From: Gyrodactylus bullatarudis
Lineage: Eukaryota; Platyhelminthes; Monogenea; Gyrodactylidea; Gyrodactylidae
Assembly (NCBI GenBank): GCA_012064415.1
Contig: SSNU01000204.1
Span: 1 to 64,000, forward strand
Length of the DNA: 64,000 nt
Direction: 5' to 3'
The position numbers and the translations under genes were made by a program. Below the pieces are notes generated by a model. The model was not told where the DNA came from. It worked only from the letters and a program-made list of their open reading frames with translations, and did no database searches. Position 1 is the first letter of the stretch. The number at the start of each line of letters is the position of its first letter. Shown here in pieces: positions 57,401-64,000 of this stretch.

Positions 57401-60400
57401 TTAAGATCAATTTGTTGTTTACCTTGTTATCCATGAGCCAGGTATTATGGTTCGCTTAACTTAAAATTAAGTCCCCATCCAATACGTCTACTCTTTTTAC
57501 TCTACTTCCCAAATACCCATATCCTAATCCATAACAGAATTACCTTTTAAGGAAATATTTTATGATTTTATAAAAGAACTCTTGAACCCTGTCAATGAGA
57601 CAATTCCAATTGGAAAGTTTCCAACTACTATTTATCAATTCCTCAAAGAAATGGTTTTTGGATTTTGTTCCCGGCAATCCAATGCGCTTCATCAAAGAAC
57701 AGATTCTTGTGTAAAAATCGAGTAAAAATACCTAAACTTTATTTTTCTTGTTCAACTTCTATAGAAACTGTAGGCATAAATTTATTAGTATTATTTTGCT
57801 AAAATTTTACATGGAAATAATGGCGTAGAAATTTTCCTCATGTAGAAAAACGAGATAAAAAAAAATCATTTTTTTCCAAGCTGGCACACATGTACGATAG
57901 AAAAATTATGTACACGAGGGTATGTTTTGAAGGTGTAAAAATAATGATGATAGTTGTTGTGATAATTTATAGTCGAAATTTATTTTCAACTTGAAAATAT
58001 TTTGTACCGTACACATGAATTCATTGTATTGATAAAAATTTCCAATACACAGTCTCAACATGAACGCATATTAGTGATATATTTTACGGAATATCGATTT
58101 CTAGACACGGCCAGAATCTGAATCGGCTCTTCAGGAAAATTCTAATGATATTAAAACATTAGACCTATTTAAAGCCTCAAGTAAAATATTATCTTGAATG
58201 AATCTTTTAACTTTTATCATTTTTAAAGCAATGCCACTGATGATGCTTTAAGAAATACGTATATGGTTTTAAATATATCTCTTTCTTACATATTTCCAAA
58301 TTATGAATTTAAGTGGATACTCGGACGTTTTTGAAAAACAACGTGAATTACTCATTCATAATGATCCATAATCGGAAACAAATCAGCGAAATTGAGTTCT
58401 ATCCAGGAATCTAATATCTTGGCGTAGATTTAATTGGGGTATGAACAAACTTTGGAACCAAAGGCTCTTCCAGACATTTCGTTACTGAGATAGCCAAGAA
58501 CATCCTTCAGTGTAATACATTTTTATGAATGAAACATCCAATCCATCCGAAATGAGAGAAAATAGGGGGGGGGGTAATGTAGATTTTAATAAAGCTGTTA
58601 TTTTTTCTAGTCTTTAAATCATTTTTTCATGTCTGTACGAATTATTATTCACAAGAAATGAGATAATTTTCTCTATGGATGAAAAAAAGGTTTCCGATTG
58701 TGTTGTTTCTAGTAATTCTTCTCCTAACTTGCCTACAAATTCTTTAAGGAAACTATTTTAATTGCATTTTTTATATTCTACATTTCCCCGATTTGAGTGA
58801 AGCGAAGAGACTTCCCGGAATCACATGATGATCTCTGATCTTAATTTCTTTTTCTCAAATATGTGTGATCATTAAATTCTATACCGATACCAAAGGATAA
58901 ATCCAATATTTTCCCAATAAAGTTTCTTGTGATAGAATTCAAATTTCTAGCCTAACTTCTTCGTCTAAAGATGACCCAAAATACCAGTATTTTTCAACTT
59001 CAATTATATGGAATTATCAGAAATTTGGCGCATTTTCGAAATTCAAAAATGACATATCTATTTCACCATGGTACCCAAAGAATATTTTCATGTCGACTAG
59101 CTTTTTTTTTTTTTTTGTTAGAAAATGATTCTTTATTGAAAAAGGAATGATAATAGAAAAAATCGAAATGAAAGGTAATTTTTGTACAATATAAAATAAA
59201 ATTCTGATATCTGGTGTTTTGTAATATATTCAAAATTGAGAAAGTAATCTTGTCTATGAATATCTTTTAAATTGGCGTTTGCTAATCTGAAAAATTTTAA
59301 CGAAATCAATCTGGTTTCCATTACTAATGAAGATCAGGATAGAGAAGCGTATAAGAGTAATCAATTTTTGATCTTATATGTCCCATAATAGTTGTTACGG
59401 AGTAAAGGTTATCACAATTAGACAAGTCGTATTTTTCATGGAGGATGTTATAAGTGGGAAGTAGGAAATTATTTTGATAAGAAATGTTTCTTAAATTATA
59501 ATTTCGTTCGATTTTAATGGATGTTTCGGTGAACTTTTTAATGATGAAGGCAAAACGGCGAATCCAAAGAGGATTAAGACCGGAAGCCACGATCCGAGCA
59601 TTGTAGGAATTGAGGTCAGGGTAAAGTGCGTATAAAAATCTATTTTGGATACCCTCAATATTTCGAGATTGTTCATTAGTCAAATTTGTAAGGAGGGGAG
59701 AAATATAATCAAAGTGTGGGAGCACTAATGATTTATAGGCCTTAATTCTCAGTATTACCGATTTAGAGAATTTTAGGATAGCAAAAATCATGGAATTAAT
59801 TTTAGGTATATTTGAGAATGGATTTAATTTAAGCTTGTGATTTATACCGAAACCTAGATCAGAAGTAAAGGAGACAATTTCTCCAGGAAGTAGAAGCGAT
59901 TCAAGGAGGGGAGCTTCGTCTTCATTGAACATTGCTTATTTCAAAGCCCATCTTAGAAGCCATCAAGAGAACGGTTTAATAATTTACTTTGGTAATTTTT
60001 CGGTCAAAATTATATCATGAGAAGTCTGAAATTTGATAATTTTTTCTTCTTCTCTGAGCGTTTTCTTGTTTCAAATTTCATCCAAGGTACATTTTCAAAC
60101 GCAAATTTCATTCTTTATTTTCGGATTCAATGAAAAATATGGATAATTATAATTATAATAAGCCTTGGCAATGTCCCACCAAATCTAGACTCGTCAATAA
60201 AGAAACAAAAAAAAGTTTTAGCAGATTTTATTCGAAAACATTTTTCTCTCTAAAATAAAATTCCAATTATAAATTAAAATAATGGATGCAAAGTATAATT
60301 TTAACACGAATCATCAACACAGCTTGACGTGGTGTTAATGCAGTCTACCTCTCCAACCCTTTTCATCTTAGTATGCTTTTTCTGTATTTGAAATAAATTA

Positions 60401-63400
60401 AGACATGGCCTAACAAACTGAGTATGCATTTTATGCATGATAAATGAGAATTTTACTACTTATTTTTTTCAAATGAAAGAGAGAGCCAAGGAAACATGGC
60501 TTGGCATGCTTGTGATAGGGTGGAGGTGAATATGGTTAAATTTTTAAAAAAGAAAGGTGTCAAAAGATTCAACAAACATCTTTGAATACATTTATTTATT
60601 TATTTGTACACACAGATTAGTGAATAGTTTCTTCCCCTAAGTTCTTGCCATAATTACAAGGTGAAGAGGGAATTCAAATTATTCATTCTAACATATTTAA
60701 CACCTTAGTGATTAGAATTCATACGTCTTCTGTAAGGTATCATCTTCATTACGCTTCAATTCATCCGTGCAATCTCTTTTTAAACTAAGCATTGCTAATT
60801 TCACGAGGAGTGAGTGATATTTAGGAAACATTAATTCTATTTTTTTGGTCAAAATATTTACACTGAGATGGATTAAAATGAAAAGATTTTTTAAAGGTTG
60901 ATGTATCTTCAGAAGGCAATAGAATAATCTTAGAATCGGCGAAGAATAACCATTAAAGTCTCACAATGATAGTTCTATCAAACGTCATTTTAGCAACTCA
61001 TTATTATTCCTTCAAGCCACAGAAAATACTTCGTTTATCACCCATTCGATAGGAAATTTATTAATCTCCTGGCTCTATCTTAGCTCTATCATTCGCCAAA
61101 CTCGTGCTATACTAATTTAAAGAGAGTTGATTTTTTTCGAAAAATGATTTTTTGTTTAAAACGTATTTTTGAAAACCTACATCTTGGGGTCATAGATAAA
61201 AAGTAAGATAACTCTTATCGTGGAACCATACCTCTAGAATTCAAATACGCAATCGCCTGAACTCTATCTTCTAAACCTACAAAGATAACATGTTTTTGTG
61301 TCAAAAATAGGTCATTTTTTGATCGACAACTCCTGAACCAATAATTGCGTTGAAACAACTGTAGATCCGTAACCAACGTATTCAAAAACCATAGGATAAT
61401 AAAAAGATTGAATGCAAGTCAGGAAAAAAATTTCTCCGGGACTTTAAGGGATAAGTTTCTATTTTCAAGAGAGTAAATATCAAAGTGTTGAAATCATCAA
61501 CTTGATATGTGACGGTTATTTTTGAGAATTTAATTTTCAGAAATTTAGATCGAATCTTACGAAAAGTTTGCTTTTTTTCAATGATTCATCAGTAATGATA
61601 AATAAATTGAACTCAAAGATTTGGCGCATTGAAAAATAGCTAAATTTTCGTAAGATTCAATCTTTCTTCTAAATTTTTATAAGATTCCAACAACAAATTG
61701 GATTATTTCATTTCTTAAATATCCACAGAAAAAATATTTAGTAAAACTTCTTATTTTTCAGCTTTTAATTAGAAAAATAAAACTGGCATAGGCTAGGCTA
61801 GTTTTTTTTACAACTTACTAGCCAATTAATATTGTTAATTTCCTTGTACTTTTTTTTCAAAGTTGAAATTAGAGGAAATTTTGGTAGCTGACTAATGGCA
61901 TGCTTTTGAAGACACTCATTGGTACACATCCCCCATCTGATTTTTGTTTTCAATTCGTACTCTACTAGGAATGGAGGTAGGTTTCGAAATGACTATACAT
62001 TTTCTGTAGCAGGAGGCGTCAAAGTTTGTCATCCACTTGTTGTTAAAGATCATGGAGTAAAAGGAGTTCCTACTTTGTGATTCATTTCACTTGATACTTT
62101 GGCGAGAGAATCGCTTTTTAACCTTTTCAAAAATCACAATCTAGAGAGAATTAGAAAAGACACTTGGGTCAATAAAAGAATTTTTAGCCATTTCTACAGT
62201 TGAAAAAGTGCAAATTTGGTACATTTTCGATATTGGAAAAACCGCCTAAGCTCATTCCGTTTTAAAATTTTAAAAAATTATCTTTTTCTGTGATAAATAT
62301 CGAGTTTTTTGTAAAAATAGCCAATTCGCATCTTCATGTCAATTAGATTTGTATGGAACATGCCGAATTTATGATCAAGATTATGAAATTTTCAAAAAAT
62401 TTTTCATATATGATCATCTGAGTCATGAATAGATCAAGCTGTAAAAGAAATCTCATCAAATTCATTGAGTTTGTATTGAAAGAGGTTAATCTATCAATAC
62501 CACAAAATTCAAGATTATTAGTCTCATTTAAAAGATCACTTTTACTCAATCTGATAGAAAAAGAAACGTTCTTAAAAGTTTTTTTCATTCAATACGTAAA
62601 AATAACAGTTTTATTTTCTTGTAATTTCAGCTTGCAATTGCTCACCGAATGGAGCCCTGAGTAATTCGTGTAATCCGACGTCTGGACAATGCTTTTGCAA
62701 AGAAGGTGTCTCCGGTCAACAATGCAACCGATGTGCCACTGGCTTCACATTCACAAACAACCCTCAACAACCCTGTATCTCAGGTATGAATTTAAATACA
62801 AGCCGTTGTTCATTGTTTTATTCAATTTATCTTCACGTGAAGTATTCTAAATGAAATTCTATCCATAAAAAGTATGCAAAATCTGGGTATTTTTTATTAC
62901 CATTCTTTTTCAGAGATCACGCGTTCGAATTATTCATTAGATGAAATTAACGTTTTAATTTTTCCCATATATAGGCATTATCTTTACAAATTTTTCGTTC
63001 GTTTCAACACATTCCATGCTATGATAAGCCATAGTTGAATTAAGATTTCCTAGAAATTTATCAATCCGATGTGAAATTCACTGTTTTGCATTCCAACTCC
63101 AAAGGTTACGCGAAATAATAGAAATATTTATCAATTAGTAATTCATGAAGTTTTTCAAAAACGTCCAAATAATCACCCTTTTAGGTTCATGGCCCATACG
63201 TGGACTAAAACATTAGACCTTAAATTTTTGGTAGAAATAAAGATCCTTTAACTAAAATATACAAACCATTAATATTAGCTTGTTAACCAATCTTCCCGAG
63301 AAAAAATAGGACCAAAAATTATTTCATTAGAATTGACTAAATTCGCCTTATTTATTAAAAAAATCTTGAAATTACTTGTGCGGTCGCTTGAAAATATTTT

Positions 63401-63889
63401 TCTCATGATGATACAAGGTCTAATGTTTGAAGTTAATACAATTTAAAAGTTGAAGAAAATTAGAATAAAATGCAAGCTGAAAAAAACACCGAAACTCTCC
63501 AAAAAGTGTCAAAAATGGAGATAATTAATGAAAAAGCTCGCATAGGCCATGAATTCTATCAATATTCTGATTTTGTTCTGATCTGATGAGTGGGATTCTA
63601 ACATGAATTTGTAATGAGATCTCCAGAATTTTATCACCTCACTTATTTATTCATTGTAAGTCTATCAATGTTAAAAACAATCATCTTATTCATAATCCGA
63701 GAGAGCTCAGCTTGCTCATTGCTAACAGATGTTGTACACTTTCCAATAGAAGGATTACTCAAAACATCCGTTATGTTGTTGTTGTTGTTGGTAGAAATTT
63801 TTACTACAAATGTTCAGTAGAGAATTTGTCTAATTCTCTTTTATTCATTTCAGTTGTTGACACAATTCCAGTACCAAGAGCTCAACAAG
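45453..63889 (+). CDS. Netrin, axon-guidance ligand (partial, 5' four exons)
   Basis: Exons 45453-46497, 52364-52552, 62631-62783, 63854-63889, phases all 1/2, GT-AG. The window ends in the next intron. Exon 1: signal peptide (1-20), laminin N-terminal domain VI (about 21-287, with TCWVSGRLKNSF, AIYKSTDYQRTWKPWHF, VNSQWSPILNDWMSATDIKI) and LE repeat 1 (CQCNGHAAEC...). Exon 2 is LE 2 (CNCNLHSETCRF, GYYRDWSKPISHKDVC). Exon 3 is LE 3 (CNCSPNGALSNSCNPTSGQC). Exon 4 (VVDTIPVPRAQQ) starts the linker to the C-terminal NTR domain. This order and these residues fit netrin-1/UNC-6, not laminin or netrin-G. Secreted and matrix-bound, it signals through DCC/UNC-40 and UNC-5 receptors. Introns of 5.9 and 10.1 kb hold many repeats. 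Confidence 0.95.
47551..47750. repeat. Family A foldback arm
   Basis: Starts AAACCTAATTGACATGAAGA and continues as in 27031-27250 (CGAAAATGCATCAAATT, GAAGCAGTTAA). The other arm is missing. Confidence 0.6.
50665..51111. repeat. Tc1-type MITE, 447 bp
   Basis: Ends CTGGTGGTCATGGAAAA and TTTTCCATGACCACCAG are inverted, with TA on both sides (50663-50664, 51112-51113). The interior word TTCTGAGAACAGATTTGGAA links it to the element at window positions 1-219. Confidence 0.75.
51581..52292. repeat. Direct repeat pair in netrin intron 1
   Basis: About 70 bases at 51581-51651 and 52223-52292 share GTGAAAAATTAATTTTCTTT and CATTCTTGGTCCTTGAGAA (first copy: GATTCTTGG). The second lies 70 bp upstream of exon 2. 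Confidence 0.65.
53560..54052. repeat. Family A foldback, complete copy
   Basis: The left end ATGAAGATGGGAATTTATGA and the right end TCATGATTTCCCATCTTTAT are inverted. The inner arms include TTGATCAAGATTTAG and its counterpart near 53975. About 493 bp. Confidence 0.7.
55425..55710. repeat. Deleted copy of the 41125 element
   Basis: Near-identical blocks to 41146-41525 (TTTTTCATCAAGAATTCGAA, CTACTCACGTTGCCCACTTT, AACCTCGTTATCGTTTGGGG), with an internal deletion of about 120 bp. Confidence 0.7.
58965..59100. repeat. Family A scrap
   Basis: GGCGCATTTTCGAAATTCAA and a terminal TTTTCATGTCGACTAG. Confidence 0.45.
59324..60000 (-). pseudogene. LINE reverse transcriptase C-terminal fragment
   Basis: 202-residue minus frame: LLPGEIVSFTSDLGFGINHK, LKAYKSLVLPHFDYISPLL-like RIKAYKSLVLPHFDYISPLL, then GLNPLWIRRFAFIIKKF and LSNCDNLYSVTTIMGHIR. 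It is the same family as 2790-4650 (LPGEFV..DLGFEL; LSDCDNLYDL). The segment upstream of 59932 is frameshifted. 5'-truncated copy inside netrin intron 2. Confidence 0.8.
61391..61449. repeat. Single arm of the 36926 MITE
   Basis: AAGATTGAATGCAAGTCAGG then TTTCTCCGGGACTTTAAGG, about 85% like the right arm at 37014-37061. Confidence 0.6.
62180..62345. repeat. Family A foldback, right arm only
   Basis: GTGCAAATTTGGTACATTTT..AAAAACCGCC, then CATCTTCATGTCAATTAGAT. Ends 285 bp before netrin exon 3. Confidence 0.6.
63211..63427. repeat. Short MITE in netrin intron 3
   Basis: Inverted ends AAACATTAGACCTT and AAGGTCTAATGTTT, 217 bp. One end recurs at about 58154. Confidence 0.6.
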
Positions 63890-64000
63890 GTGAGTCATTC
63901 ATATTTACAAACTAACTGTGTGATATTATCTTTCTGATTATACTTGAGTAAAACTGTACATTAGATTAAAGGGTCTTCTATAAAATATACCCTTCATTAG

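Larger units (their letters stand above)
52553..62630. other. Netrin intron 2
   Basis: 10.1 kb, non-coding apart from a LINE fragment on the opposite strand (59324-59932). It also holds family A foldbacks (53560, 55425, 58965, 62180), a copy of the 23180 MITE (56830-56950), a run of ten or so G at about 58566 and a TTTA run (60588-60605). Confidence 0.6.

Noticed and set aside
58560..58580. G-run as a quadruplex or telomeric feature
   Set aside because: A single run of about ten G without further G tracts.
1..64000. tRNA, rRNA, CRISPR, operators or riboswitches
   Set aside because: None recognised by eye on either strand; an exhaustive tRNA scan was not possible.

Overview
The window is AT-rich nuclear DNA from an animal. 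It has spliced GT-AG genes, long introns crowded with transposon debris, and no bacterial features. Every conserved gene is a metazoan ortholog: ATF6, TMEM242, KLHDC4, TBC1D23 and netrin. Two introns of only 28 and 32 nt, a KLHDC4 reading frame that opens at a splice acceptor without its own ATG, and hammerhead ribozymes on Penelope-like elements would all suit a flatworm-like invertebrate whose spliced leader carries AUG. That lineage is an inference, not a demonstration.

Layout. Bases 1 to about 21.5 kb are a transposon-rich zone: fragments of a jockey/CR1-type LINE, at least six pieces of Penelope-like elements (PLEs), a MULE relic, a hAT relic split by a 1,148-bp near-perfect palindrome, a Tc1-type element with an 801-bp assembly gap, and an LTR-element gag. 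Three stretches look like ordinary cellular exons (1864-2156, 9283-10408, 13843-14154), but I do not recognise them. From 21.7 kb the window is gene-dense: ATF6 (-, 21722-32128, five exons, with a 7.6-kb intron holding a DDE transposon, a PLE tail and several MITEs); TMEM242 (+, 32229-32612); KLHDC4 (+, 32698-37285); TBC1D23 (-, 38161-44164); a small unknown gene (+, 44309-44871); and netrin (+, from 45453, four exons visible, running off the right edge).

Organisation. ATF6/TMEM242 and TBC1D23/unknown gene are head-to-head pairs 100 and 144 bp apart, probably sharing bidirectional promoters. TMEM242 and KLHDC4 lie head-to-tail with 85 bp between stop codon and splice acceptor, an arrangement expected of a trans-spliced two-gene operon. 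KLHDC4 and TBC1D23 converge. The gene products act in different pathways: ER stress signalling, mitochondrial ATP synthase assembly, a Kelch protein, endosome-to-Golgi capture, and axon guidance.

The most notable signal is a family of small RNA motifs (copies at 1372, 8526, 10785 and 25381, plus a decayed one at 40424). Each has a hammerhead core (CUGANGA..GAAA, a short AU stem III, a stem I), and three also show a covarying 5-bp pairing between loop II and the 5' flank. Three of the four sit just downstream of a lysine-rich open frame ending in a PIP-box-like motif. At 4.6-5.3 kb the same frame follows a Penelope reverse transcriptase fragment, which ties the family to PLEs.
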